Shown: positions 36,567 to 45,219 of the stretch, piece after piece
Position numbering within the stretch: position 1 is the stretch's first letter
Layout of the letters: the number at the start of each line of letters is the position of its first letter
Source: Atlantibacter hermannii
GTDB taxonomy: Bacteria > Pseudomonadota > Gammaproteobacteria > Enterobacterales > Enterobacteriaceae
Reading direction: 5' to 3'
Length of the DNA: 64,000 nucleotides
NCBI GenBank assembly: GCA_900635495.1
Contig: LR134136.1
Coordinates: 3,100,001-3,164,000, forward strand
The notes under the pieces: model-generated
Database searches by the model: none
Told to the model about the DNA's origin: nothing
The model's input: only the letters and a program-made list of their open reading frames with translations
Program-made: the position numbers and the translations under genes

Positions 36567-37259
36567 TTACCCCTTGGTGATCTCTGGGTTTGCGAAAGCC
36601 TGACGGTGCAGAATTGCCGTAAACTCTTCCATAAAGTTGTCGTAGTTCAGCTCCAGCTTGTTAACGCGCTGGTTCAGGCGGTTGTAGGCCATAACGGCAG
36701 GAATAGCAGCGAACAGACCGATCGCGGTGGCGATCAACGCTTCTGCGATACCCGGTGCGACCATCTGCAGCGTGGCTTGTTTTACCGCGCCGAGGGCAAT
36801 AAACGCATGCATAATCCCCCAAACGGTACCAAACAGGCCGATATAAGGGCTGATGGAACCTACCGTACCGAGGAAAGGAATATGCGTTTCCAGCGTTTCC
36901 AGTTCGCGGTTCATCGAAATGCGCATCGCACGGGACGCCCCTTCGACAATCGCTTCCGGCGCATGGCTGTTTGCGCGATGCAAACGGGCAAACTCTTTAA
37001 ATCCTGAATAAAAGATTTGTTCGGAACCTACCAGATTTTCACGGCGTCCCTGGCTTTCCTGATACAGGCGGGATAACTCAATGCCCGACCAGAATTTATC
37101 TTCAAAAGCCTCCGCCTCACGGGTAGCGGCATTAAGAATACGCGTTCGCTGAATAATGATGGCCCAGGATGCAATGGAAAAACCAATCAAAATCAACATG
37201 ATAAATTTGACCAGAAGGCTTGCCTTCAGGAACAAATCAAGGATATTCATGTCAGTCAC
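36567..37259 (-). CDS. tolQ: Tol-Pal system protein TolQ
   Basis: ExbB-like stator subunit, 230 residues with three membrane segments (about 18-38, 138-160, 170-190). The conserved region IPFLGTVGSISPYIGLFGTVWGIM and the Thr/Pro-containing helix AEALIATAIGLFAAIPAVMAYN contact TolR. 3 nt before tolR; the start overlaps the ybgC stop by 4 nt. Confidence 0.97.
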   Translation of the reverse strand: MTDMNILDLFLKASLLVKFIMLILIGFSIASWAIIIQRTRILNAATREAEAFEDKFWSGIELSRLYQESQGRRENLVGSEQIFYSGFKEFARLHRANSHAPEAIVEGASRAMRISMNRELETLETHIPFLGTVGSISPYIGLFGTVWGIMHAFIALGAVKQATLQMVAPGIAEALIATAIGLFAAIPAVMAYNRLNQRVNKLELNYDNFMEEFTAILHRQAFANPEITKG

Positions 37260-37660
37260 TGCTTGAACTCCGCGACAATAGACTTGGGAAGCGCACGAGG
37301 CTTCATTAAGAGTGGATCAACACAGACGATCAACGCCTCAGCTTCATTGAGGGTTTGCTGTTCTGCATTGACGATCCGTTGCGTGAAAACCAGGGATGTT
37401 CCACGCATCGACGTAATTTCAGATTGAATTTCGAGCATATCGTCAAGACGGGCAGGTGCAAAATACTCCAGCGTCATCTTGCGTACCACAAAGGCTACAC
37501 GCTCCGCCAATAGCTCTTGCTGACTAAAGTGGTGGTGGCGCAGCATCTCTGTGCGTGCTCTTTCATAAAAGGCGACGTAACTGGCGTGATAAACCACACC
37601 ACCGGCGTCGGTGTCTTCGTAATAGACACGAACCGGCCATCGAAACAGCGTTGTGCTCAC
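37256..37660 (-). CDS. ybgC: YbgC, hot-dog-fold acyl-CoA thioesterase
   Basis: 134 residues, as in E. coli. The 4HBT signature YYEDTDAGGVVYHASYVAFYERAR at about 14-37 carries the catalytic aspartate. GTG start. First gene of the ybgC-tolQRAB-pal-cpoB operon and overlapping tolQ, fitting its proposed link with phospholipid and envelope metabolism. Confidence 0.95.
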   Translation of the reverse strand: MSTTLFRWPVRVYYEDTDAGGVVYHASYVAFYERARTEMLRHHHFSQQELLAERVAFVVRKMTLEYFAPARLDDMLEIQSEITSMRGTSLVFTQRIVNAEQQTLNEAEALIVCVDPLLMKPRALPKSIVAEFKQ

Positions 37661-37744
37661 TCTACATCCCGGTAATGCAAATAAACGTTGCTACTATACG
37701 CAAGAGGGAGGGGGGTTGGGAATGGGTTGACGTAAAGGCCAGGT

Positions 37745-37774
37745 AAAAATTTATGGGCTTATGAAAGCCCATAA
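37745..37774 (-). terminator. Terminator of cydABX-ybgE
   Basis: Perfect 10-bp stem TTATGGGCTT/AAGCCCATAA with a 4-nt loop, U-tailed on the minus strand (ATTTTT). Lies between ybgE and ybgC. Confidence 0.88.
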
Positions 37775-37795
37775 TTCATAACGGTGAAATCATGC

Positions 37796-38089
37796 TCAGA
37801 GGAAGAAAAACGCCAGTCCGGCGATGAGCACAATATTGGCGAGAAGCGGGCAAAAAAAGCTCTGCCAGAGAATGGCGCGCGGGCGGAACCCTACGCCGTG
37901 AACGACCCCAGCACACACGGCCCACATGAGTAACAAACCATGCCAGACCGTTAAGTCGCTGGTTTTGGCCGCGAAACGCGTCGGGTCCCAAAACATGCAG
38001 CCCGCCATGACGAGAGCCATCACTAAGGAAAGGGCCCGAAGCGGGCCCTTATCCATTACCGCATACAGCTGCGCGATAATTTTTGTCAT
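37796..38089 (-). CDS. ybgE: YbgE, cyd-operon-associated membrane protein
   Basis: 97 residues with three hydrophobic segments (about 18-33, 47-67, 75-96). The position directly after cydX, with a 1-nt overlap of its start and the cydX stop (TGATG), matches E. coli cydABX-ybgE. Function is not firmly known. Conserved blocks are DKGPLRALSLVMALVMAGCMFWDPTRFA and GVVHGVGFRPR. Confidence 0.92.
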   Translation of the reverse strand: MTKIIAQLYAVMDKGPLRALSLVMALVMAGCMFWDPTRFAAKTSDLTVWHGLLLMWAVCAGVVHGVGFRPRAILWQSFFCPLLANIVLIAGLAFFFL

Positions 38090-38202
38090 CAGTGTTCTTC
38101 TTTACCGAGCTTAGCGGCTTCGACGTGTTCCAGCGCCAGCGCGGTGATCACACCAAACGCACAGGCAAGAAGCGTGCCGAGAATCCATGCAAAGTACCAC
38201 AT
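38089..38202 (-). CDS. cydX: CydX, small subunit of cytochrome bd-I oxidase
   Basis: 37 residues, MWYFAWILGTLLACAFGVIT and on, the length and sequence type of E. coli CydX (YbgT). One transmembrane helix at about 4-24. CydX stabilises the heme b595/d site of CydAB. AAGGAG lies 6 nt upstream, and the gene begins 13 nt after cydB. Confidence 0.95.
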   Translation of the reverse strand: MWYFAWILGTLLACAFGVITALALEHVEAAKLGKEEH

Positions 38203-38215
38203 AATCAGCTCCTTA

Positions 38216-39355
38216 CTAGTACAGAGAGGTTGAGTTGGATTCGATATGCTCTTTCGTGATGCGACCGTACATTTTCCAGTAGCACCATGCGGTGTAGAGG
38301 AGAACAATCGGCACGAACACGATAGCAACATAAGTCATCACGGTCAGCGTCAGCTGGCTTGATGTCGCATCCCACATAGTCAGGCTGGCGTTCAACATTT
38401 CGCTGGACGGCATAACGAACGGGAACATGGCAATACCCGCCGTCAGAATCACACAGGCAATCGTCAGTGAAGAGGACACGAAAGCCAGCGCGCCTTTTTC
38501 CGCACGTGACATCAGCACAGTCAGCAGCGGCAACATTACGCCTAACAGCGGAATGGCCCACAGCATCGGCATGTTGTTAAAGTTAACCAGCCAGGCTCCC
38601 GCTTCACGGGTCACTTCTTTGGTCAGTGGGTTAGACAGCGCGTGGTGATCCATCGTGGAAGTCACAACGTAACCATCAATACCGAACATCACCCACACGC
38701 CAGCCAGTACGAAGCACACCATCATGACCAGCGCGGCAACCTGCGCCGTTACACGGCTGCGCAGGTGGATTTCGCCAACGGTACGCATCTGCAGATAGGT
38801 TGCGCCCTGTGCGATGATCATTGACACACTCACCACGCCCGCCAACAGACCGAACGGGTTCAGCAGTTGGAAGAAGTTACCGGTATAGGATAAACGCAGG
38901 TACTCATCCACGTGGAACGGTACACCCTGCAGCAGGTTGCCGAAGGCGACGCCGATGACCAGCGGCGGGACGAAGCTACCGATGAAGATGCCCCAGTCCC
39001 ACATGTTGCGCCAGCGGGTATCTTCAATCTTGGAACGGTAATCGAAACCGACCGGACGGAAGAACAACGATGCCAGCACCAGAATCATCGCCACATAGAA
39101 GCCGGAGAACGCGGCGGCATACACCATTGGCCACGCTGCGAACAGCGCGCCACCAGCGGTGATCAGCCATACCTGGTTACCGTCCCAGTGCGGAGCGATA
39201 GAGTTGATCATAATGCGACGTTCGGTGTCGTTACGACCCAGGAAGCGGGTCAGCATGCCGACCCCCATATCAAAACCGTCTGTCACGGCGAAGCCAATCA
39301 GCAGAACGCCAACCAGCAGCCACCAGACAAAACGCAATACTTCATAATCGATCAT
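38216..39355 (-). CDS. cydB: Cytochrome bd-I ubiquinol oxidase subunit II
   Basis: 379 residues, as in E. coli, with about nine membrane helices. N-terminal MIDYEVLRFVWWLLVGVLLIGFAVTDGFDMG holds the conserved Asp-Gly-Phe-Asp block (about 25-30). Other conserved regions are NSIAPHWDGNQVWLITAGGALFAAWP and SWLVNFNNMP-like AGAWLVNFNNMPMLWAIP. Quinol:O2 oxidoreductase of high O2 affinity. 15 nt downstream of cydA. Confidence 0.97.
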   Translation of the reverse strand: MIDYEVLRFVWWLLVGVLLIGFAVTDGFDMGVGMLTRFLGRNDTERRIMINSIAPHWDGNQVWLITAGGALFAAWPMVYAAAFSGFYVAMILVLASLFFRPVGFDYRSKIEDTRWRNMWDWGIFIGSFVPPLVIGVAFGNLLQGVPFHVDEYLRLSYTGNFFQLLNPFGLLAGVVSVSMIIAQGATYLQMRTVGEIHLRSRVTAQVAALVMMVCFVLAGVWVMFGIDGYVVTSTMDHHALSNPLTKEVTREAGAWLVNFNNMPMLWAIPLLGVMLPLLTVLMSRAEKGALAFVSSSLTIACVILTAGIAMFPFVMPSSEMLNASLTMWDATSSQLTLTVMTYVAIVFVPIVLLYTAWCYWKMYGRITKEHIESNSTSLY

Positions 39356-39370
39356 TTGACGTCTCCTGTC

Positions 39371-40972
39371 TTAGTGTGCCGGTTGAGAGTCGACTGTTGA
39401 CTCTTCGTATTGACGTTGAGAACCCACATTCGATTGCTCAAAGTGATAACGACCGGTTTTCAGGCTGCTTGGCCCAAGGCGAGCGTACTTGAACATCAGA
39501 TACAGTTCAGCCACCAGGAACAGCGTATACAGACCGCAAATCAGCACCATAGAGAAGATGATGTCGCCCGCCGTCAGCGTGGAGTTAGCCACAGCCGTCG
39601 GCAGAACTTCACCTACCGCCCAGGGTTGACGACCATACTCAGCCACAAACCAGCCGGATTCGATAGCGATCCACGGCAGCGGCAGGCCATACAGCGCGGC
39701 CTTGAGCACCCATTTTTTCTCGCCGATACGGTTGCGAATAACAGTCCAGAAAGCGGCTGCGATAATACCCAGCAGCAGGACGCCACAGGCCACCATGATA
39801 CGGAAAGCGAAGTACAGCGGCGCGACACGCGGGATAGAGTCCTGCGTTGCCAACTGAATTTGCTCTTCAGTCGCATCGGTCACTTTGTCGGTATAGCGCT
39901 TCAGCAGCAGACCATAGCCGAGATCTTTCTTCACGTTGTTGAACTGGTCGCGAACGCTTTGATCGGCGGAACCGGCGCGCAGCTCTTCCAGCAGCTGATA
40001 GGCCTTCATACCGTTACGGATACGTTCTTCATGCTGAACCATCAGATCTTTCAGGCCGATAACCGGAGTATCGACGGAACGCGTAGCGATGATACCCAGC
40101 GCGTACGGGATCTGAATCGCGAAATGGTTTTCCTGTTTATCCTGATCCGGAATACCGAACAGGGTAAAGGAAGCCGGAGCAGGCTGGGTTTCCCATTCTG
40201 CTTCAATCGCGGCAAGCTTGGTTTTCTGCACGTCGCCCATTTCATAACCGGATTCGTCACCCAGCACGATAACAGACAGCACCGCAGCCATACCGAAGCT
40301 GGCACCAATTGCAAAAGAGCGTTTAGCGAACGCGATATCACGGCCTTTCAGCAGATACCAGGCGCTGATGCCCAACACAAACATTGCGCCAGCAACATAA
40401 CCAGACGCCACGGTGTGAACGAATTTCACCTGAGCAACCGGGTTAAGTACCAGTTCGGAGAAGCTGACCATCTCCATACGCATGGTTTCGAAGTTGAAGT
40501 CCGATGCGATTGGGTTTTGCATCCAACCGTTCGCAACCAGAATCCACAGCGCAGAGAGGTTAGAGCCAAGTGCTACCAGCCAGGTCACCGCCATGTGCTG
40601 CACTTTGCTTAAACGGTCCCAGCCGAAGAAGAACAACCCAACAAACGTAGATTCGAGGAAGAACGCCATCAGGCCTTCGATAGCCAGCGGCGCACCAAAA
40701 ATGTCACCCACATAATGTGAATAGTAAGACCAGTTAGTCCCGAACTGGAACTCCATGGTCAGACCGGTAGCGACACCCAGCGCAAAGTTGATTGCAAACA
40801 ACTTGCCCCAGAATTTGGTCATATCTTTATAAATTTGTTTGCCGGAAAGCACATAGACCGTTTCCATAATGGCCAGCAGGAACGCCATACCCAGCGTCAG
40901 TGGCACAAACAGAAAGTGATACATAGCGGTCAAGGCAAACTGTAATCGCGACAGTTCGACTATATCTAACAT
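39371..40972 (-). CDS. cydA: Cytochrome bd-I ubiquinol oxidase subunit I, with unusual C-terminal tail
   Basis: Heme-bearing subunit. 533 residues against 522 in E. coli. The heme b595 ligand His19 is in LTAMYHFLFVPLT; the His186 region is VKFVHTVASGYV; the GRQPW quinol-site motif is in AEYGRQPWAVGEVLP; the Q-loop runs at about 240-390. AAGGAG lies 7 nt upstream of the ATG. The C-terminus reads YHFEQSNVGSQRQYEESTVDSQPAH; the E. coli end is shorter by about 11 residues, so this is an in-frame insertion near the tail, not a frame break. Confidence 0.96.
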   Translation of the reverse strand: MLDIVELSRLQFALTAMYHFLFVPLTLGMAFLLAIMETVYVLSGKQIYKDMTKFWGKLFAINFALGVATGLTMEFQFGTNWSYYSHYVGDIFGAPLAIEGLMAFFLESTFVGLFFFGWDRLSKVQHMAVTWLVALGSNLSALWILVANGWMQNPIASDFNFETMRMEMVSFSELVLNPVAQVKFVHTVASGYVAGAMFVLGISAWYLLKGRDIAFAKRSFAIGASFGMAAVLSVIVLGDESGYEMGDVQKTKLAAIEAEWETQPAPASFTLFGIPDQDKQENHFAIQIPYALGIIATRSVDTPVIGLKDLMVQHEERIRNGMKAYQLLEELRAGSADQSVRDQFNNVKKDLGYGLLLKRYTDKVTDATEEQIQLATQDSIPRVAPLYFAFRIMVACGVLLLGIIAAAFWTVIRNRIGEKKWVLKAALYGLPLPWIAIESGWFVAEYGRQPWAVGEVLPTAVANSTLTAGDIIFSMVLICGLYTLFLVAELYLMFKYARLGPSSLKTGRYHFEQSNVGSQRQYEESTVDSQPAH

Positions 40973-41733
40973 CTTGACTCCTTGCTCTTTGCATGAAGAC
41001 GTTGAACGCGGATGCCGTTATCGGTCCCCAAACGCATGCCCCAATACAAATATTGCTTCCATAACGTCAACGTATCCCTGTCACGTTGTGGCAGAGAAGT
41101 GAGTGAGGTTGCAAATACGTTAATAAGAATTACAAATTGATCCCGCAAATATATTACGCCGCAATTCCCCTACAATAAACAGGTTTTTGCATAGCATTAT
41201 TTGCATTTTTCGACGGTGATCAATTTATAACTAAATTAGGGTAAAAGTGCTAGTTTGATTTGACGCAATTTTGCAATTTTCGTGATGTATCTCCGTTCGT
41301 TAATTATTGATCTAGCTCAATTTATGATATTGATGTTAATGATGTTTCATATGAGAACGGGCGGTAAAATCATTGTTAAATCGCTGTATCAACAATGCTT
41401 ACTTAGTTAATCAAACGTGATGCCGCAGCCATTCGTTTTTTAAAATACATTTCAGGTAAAAATAAATGCAGGTAGATTGATGGAATGTTAAATACATCAC
41501 GTAATTTTATTTAAATCTCCTTTTTTAATTTTATTAATAACAACAAATTTACCTTGTTAGCATTTAATTAACATTAATAAGGTAATTTACTAATAGTGAA
41601 AATAAGTCCGTTCACTCAGAACCATTGAAATATAAAGAGAATGGGCATTAAAAGGGGAATTAGCGTGTGTAAAACGCGTTGTCTTGTAGCGGAAAACGTA
41701 AACGCCAGACGCTGAGGCGCGCGTGACAGCCAT
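40973..41733. other. AT-rich cydA upstream region (no genes)
   Basis: About 760 bp between the cydA start and the suc terminator with no plausible coding sequence. Particularly AT-rich from 41160 to 41700. In E. coli K-12 the mngRAB genes occupy this position; they are absent here. It contains an FNR-like site and several GTTAAT-type motifs of the kind ArcA recognises, fitting control of cydAB by oxygen. Confidence 0.7.
41307..41320. promoter_or_regulatory. FNR-like site upstream of cydA
   Basis: TTGAT-CTAG-CTCAA differs from the FNR consensus TTGAT-N4-ATCAA at one base. It lies about 335 bp upstream of cydA, within the range of the multiple cyd promoters of E. coli. Repression of cydA by FNR under full anaerobiosis is known. 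Confidence 0.5.
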
Positions 41734-41823
41734 AAAAAAGGCCACCCCAGGGTGGCCAACCATGTCGAAATTACACTTATTATTCTGCAAATTTCCCCGC
41801 CGAAACGGGGAAATGAGGGTTTG
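41734..41823 (-). ncRNA. sdhX: 3' UTR of sdh-suc operon with terminator, probable SdhX-type sRNA
   Basis: The 90 nt after sucD contain a first hairpin (CCCCG...CGGGG) and end with a strong terminator, GGCCACC/GGTGGCC (41740-41757), followed by T6 on minus. In E. coli and Salmonella, the processed 3' end of the sdhCDAB-sucABCD transcript is the sRNA SdhX (RybD), which targets ackA. Position and architecture fit, but I did not align the seed sequence. Confidence 0.45.
41740..41757 (-). terminator. Terminator of the sdhCDAB-sucABCD operon
   Basis: Stem GGCCACC/GGTGGCC, loop CCAG; minus-strand U-tract from A6 at 41734-41739. Confidence 0.92.
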
Positions 41824-42690
41824 TTACAGAATGGATTTCAGCGCGTCGCCGATATCTGCTAGGCTGCGTACGGTTTTCACGCCAGCCGCTTCCAGCGCAG
41901 CGAATTTCTCGTCCGCTGTGCCTTTACCGCCCGCGATAATCGCGCCTGCGTGGCCCATACGCTTGCCTTTCGGCGCGGTCACACCAGCGATGTAACCGAC
42001 AACCGGTTTGGTCACATGATCTTTAATGTAGGCGGCGGCTTCTTCTTCCGCGCTACCGCCGATCTCACCGATCATAACGATGGCTTCAGTCTGCGGATCT
42101 TCCTGGAACAGCTTCAGAATGTCGATGAAGTTAGAACCCGGGATCGGGTCCCCACCGATGCCCACACAGGTGGACTGGCCAAAGCCATAATCGGTGGTCT
42201 GTTTCACCGCTTCATACGTCAGGGTACCTGAACGGGAAACGATGCCCACTTTACCTGGCTTATGGATGTGGCCCGGCATGATGCCGATTTTACATTCGCC
42301 TGGGGTGATGACGCCCGGGCAGTTCGGCCCGATCATGCGCACGCCCGCTTCATCCAGTTTCACTTTTACGGTCAGCATATCCAGCGTCGGGATGCCTTCT
42401 GTAATGGTGATAATCAGTTTAATGCCCGCATCGATAGCTTCCAGAATGGAGTCTTTGCAGAACGGTGCCGGAACATAGATAACGGACGCCGTTGCACCAG
42501 TCGCTTCAACCGCTTCACGCACGGTGTTAAATACCGGCAGACCAAGATGAGTGGTGCCGCCTTTGCCTGGCGTTACACCGCCAACCATTTGGGTGCCGTA
42601 AGCAATCGCCTGTTCAGAGTGGAAGGTTCCCTGGCTGCCGGTAAAGCCCTGGCAGATAACCTTGGTGTTTTTATCGATTAAAACAGACAT
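41824..42690 (-). CDS. sucD: Succinyl-CoA synthetase (ADP-forming) alpha subunit
   Basis: 288 residues. CoA-binding region GFTGSQGTFHSEQAIAYGT (about 15-33) and CoA-binding ITEGIPTLDM; phosphohistidine in KRMGHAGAIIAGG (about 242-254). Forms an alpha2beta2 enzyme with SucC. The ATG shares a base with the sucC stop (TAATG). Confidence 0.97.
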   Translation of the reverse strand: MSVLIDKNTKVICQGFTGSQGTFHSEQAIAYGTQMVGGVTPGKGGTTHLGLPVFNTVREAVEATGATASVIYVPAPFCKDSILEAIDAGIKLIITITEGIPTLDMLTVKVKLDEAGVRMIGPNCPGVITPGECKIGIMPGHIHKPGKVGIVSRSGTLTYEAVKQTTDYGFGQSTCVGIGGDPIPGSNFIDILKLFQEDPQTEAIVMIGEIGGSAEEEAAAYIKDHVTKPVVGYIAGVTAPKGKRMGHAGAIIAGGKGTADEKFAALEAAGVKTVRSLADIGDALKSIL

Positions 42691-43856
42691 TATTTCCCCT
42701 CCACTGCGGCAACAACCTGCTGAGCTGCATCCGTCAGACTTTTCGCTGCAATAATATTCAGGCCGCTGTCAGCCAGACGCTGTGCGCCCAGCTCCGCGTT
42801 GTTCCCTTCCAGACGAACCACCACCGGCACGTTGACGCCCACTTCTTCCACCGCGCCAATAATGCCGTCAGCAATCAGGTCGCAACGTACAATACCGCCG
42901 AAAATGTTAACCAGAACGGCTTTAACTTTTTCATCGGACAGAATGATTTTAAATGCTTCGGTTACACGCTCTTTGGTCGCGCCGCCGCCAACGTCCAGGA
43001 AGTTCGCAGGTTCACCGCCGTGCAGTTTAACGATGTCCATGGTGCCCATCGCCAGGCCTGCGCCGTTAACCATGCAACCGATGTTGCCATCCAGCGCAAC
43101 GTAGTTCAGTTCCCATTGCGCGGCGTGCGCTTCACGGGCGTCTTCCTGGCTGTGGTCGCGCATTTCACGCAGTTCCGGCTGGCGGAACAGTGCGTTGCCA
43201 TCGGCGCCCAGTTTGCCGTCGAGGCAGATCAGATCGCCTTGCTTAGTGATAACCAGCGGGTTGATTTCGATCAGCGCCAGGTCACGCTCCAGGAAAATAT
43301 TCGCCAGACCCATAAAGATCTTGGTGAACTGCTGAATTTGTTTCCCTTCCAGACCCAGTTTGAACGCCAGTTCACGTCCCTGATACGGCATCGGGCCGGT
43401 CAGCGGATCGAGAGGCATTTTGTGGATCAGGTGCGGCGTTTTCTCCGCCACGGTTTCGATTTCCACGCCGCCTTCGGTGGAAGCCATAAACACCACACGG
43501 CGGGTGCTGCGGTCGACAACCGCGCCCAGATAGAGCTCTTTATCGATATCGGTCGCCGCTTCTACCAGAATCTGATTAACCGGCTGGCCGTTCGCGTCCG
43601 TTTGGTAAGTGACCAGGCGTTTACCCAGCCATTGCTCGGCAAAAGCGCGGATTTCTTCTTTGCTGTTAACCACTTTCACACCGCCCGCTTTACCGCGGCC
43701 GCCAGCGTGAACCTGGCATTTAACAACCCACGGACCTGCGCCGATTTTAGACGCGGCTTCTTCTGCTTCACGCGGGGTATTACAGGCGTAGCCTACCGGT
43801 GCCGGCAAGCCAGATCGGGCAAACAGTTGTTTCGCCTGATATTCGTGTAAGTTCAT
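42690..43856 (-). CDS. sucC: Succinyl-CoA synthetase beta subunit
   Basis: 388 residues from ATG 43856 (MNLHEYQAKQLFARSGLPAP), exactly E. coli; longer in-frame extension to 43961 is intergenic. ATP-grasp domain with KCQVHAGGRGKAGGVKVV (about 46-63), IEINPLVITKQGDLICLDGKL, and GGIVRCDLIADGIIGA near the C-terminal CoA-ligase domain. Confidence 0.97.
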   Translation of the reverse strand: MNLHEYQAKQLFARSGLPAPVGYACNTPREAEEAASKIGAGPWVVKCQVHAGGRGKAGGVKVVNSKEEIRAFAEQWLGKRLVTYQTDANGQPVNQILVEAATDIDKELYLGAVVDRSTRRVVFMASTEGGVEIETVAEKTPHLIHKMPLDPLTGPMPYQGRELAFKLGLEGKQIQQFTKIFMGLANIFLERDLALIEINPLVITKQGDLICLDGKLGADGNALFRQPELREMRDHSQEDAREAHAAQWELNYVALDGNIGCMVNGAGLAMGTMDIVKLHGGEPANFLDVGGGATKERVTEAFKIILSDEKVKAVLVNIFGGIVRCDLIADGIIGAVEEVGVNVPVVVRLEGNNAELGAQRLADSGLNIIAAKSLTDAAQQVVAAVEGK

Positions 43857-43966
43857 GTGTTCTATCCATCCTTCAGGTAAACCGGTCGCTGAATATGCCA
43901 CCCAACGACAGGGCAGGTGATGTTTATCAGCCCGCAGACTGTGCCTGCGGGCCTTTTGCATTGGCT

Positions 43967-45205
43967 CTACACGTCTAACAGCAGACGGGTTGGATCTTCC
44001 AGCAGCTCTTTAATGGCGACCAGGAAGCCCACAGATTCGCGGCCGTCGATCAAACGGTGATCGTAAGAGAGTGCCAGGTACATCATCGGCAGGATCTCAA
44101 CTTTACCGTCAACCGCCATGGGGCGATCTTTAATGGCATGCATGCCCAGGATCGCGCTCTGCGGCGGGTTAATGATCGGGGTAGACATCAGGGAACCGAA
44201 CACGCCGCCGTTGGTGATGGTGAAGTTACCACCGGTCAGATCTTCCACGGTCAGCTTGCCGTCACGCCCTTTCAGCGCCAGCTCTTTAATACGTTTTTCG
44301 ATGTCCGCCATGCCCAGCGCGTCAACATCACGCAGGACTGGTGTTACCAGGCCGCGCGGCGTTGATACCGCCATGCTTACGTCGAAGTAGTTGTGATAGA
44401 CCACATCTTCGCCATCGATGGACGCATTCACTTCCGGGTAGCGTTTCAGCGCTTCGACCACGGCTTTCACGTAGAAGGACATAAAGCCCAGACGGATGCC
44501 GTGACGTTTTTCGAATGCGTCGCCGTACTGCTTACGCAGATCCATAATCGGCTTCATGTTCACTTCGTTAAACGTCGTGAGCATCGCGGTAGAGTTTTTG
44601 GCTTCCAGCAGACGTTCAGCCACGCGCTTACGCAGGCGGGTCATCGGCACGCGTTTTTCGGAGCGGCCAGCCAGTTGCGGTTGCGGCTGCTGCGGCTGAG
44701 CGCTGGCAACGGCAGGCTCTGCTGCTTTCGGTGCATCGGCTTTACCGGCTTTCGCCAGGTGTTTTTCCACGTCTTCGCGGGTCAAACGACCGCCCACGCC
44801 GGTGCCTTTAATGTCGCTGGCTTCCAGCGAATGCTCTGCCAGCAGGCGACGGATCGCCGGGCTGAGGGCATCATTATTTTGTTCTTCAAGCGAGGCCTGT
44901 TGACGCTGGGCCGGGGTCGATTCCTTCGCTTCTGCTTTCGCGCCGCTTTCTTTACCTGCGCTGTTACCTTCGCGCAGGCGACCCAGGATCTGACGAGAGG
45001 TTACGGTGGTGCCCTCTTCTTCCAGAACCGTGTCCAGAATGCCGTCCGCCGATGCCGGAACTTCCAGAACCACTTTGTCAGTTTCGATTTCTACCAGAAC
45101 CTCATCGCGGGTTACCGCGTCACCGGGTTTTTTATGCCAGGTGGCGACAGTTGCATCGGCAACGGATTCAGGCAGGTCAGGGACAAGAATATCTACGCTA
45201 CTCAT
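43967..45205 (-). CDS. sucB: Dihydrolipoyllysine succinyltransferase (E2 of 2-oxoglutarate dehydrogenase)
   Basis: 412 residues. The lipoyl domain (1-80) has the lipoylated lysine in EIETDKVVLEVP (about Lys44). A peripheral-subunit-binding domain follows (LSPAIRRLLAEHSLEASDIKGTGVGGRLTREDVEKHL, about 112-150), then a Pro/Ala/Gln linker, and the catalytic domain with SYDHRLIDGRE near the C-terminus. 14 nt downstream of sucA. Confidence 0.97.
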   Translation of the reverse strand: MSSVDILVPDLPESVADATVATWHKKPGDAVTRDEVLVEIETDKVVLEVPASADGILDTVLEEEGTTVTSRQILGRLREGNSAGKESGAKAEAKESTPAQRQQASLEEQNNDALSPAIRRLLAEHSLEASDIKGTGVGGRLTREDVEKHLAKAGKADAPKAAEPAVASAQPQQPQPQLAGRSEKRVPMTRLRKRVAERLLEAKNSTAMLTTFNEVNMKPIMDLRKQYGDAFEKRHGIRLGFMSFYVKAVVEALKRYPEVNASIDGEDVVYHNYFDVSMAVSTPRGLVTPVLRDVDALGMADIEKRIKELALKGRDGKLTVEDLTGGNFTITNGGVFGSLMSTPIINPPQSAILGMHAIKDRPMAVDGKVEILPMMYLALSYDHRLIDGRESVGFLVAIKELLEDPTRLLLDV

Positions 45206-45219
45206 TATTTATCCTTTAA

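Noticed and set aside
39410..40612. 400-codon plus-strand open frame opposite cydA
   Set aside because: Antisense shadow of a conserved gene with strong codon bias; protein has no signature.
41590..41790. 66-codon minus-strand frame overlapping the suc terminator
   Set aside because: It runs through the terminator hairpin and has no similarity to a known family.
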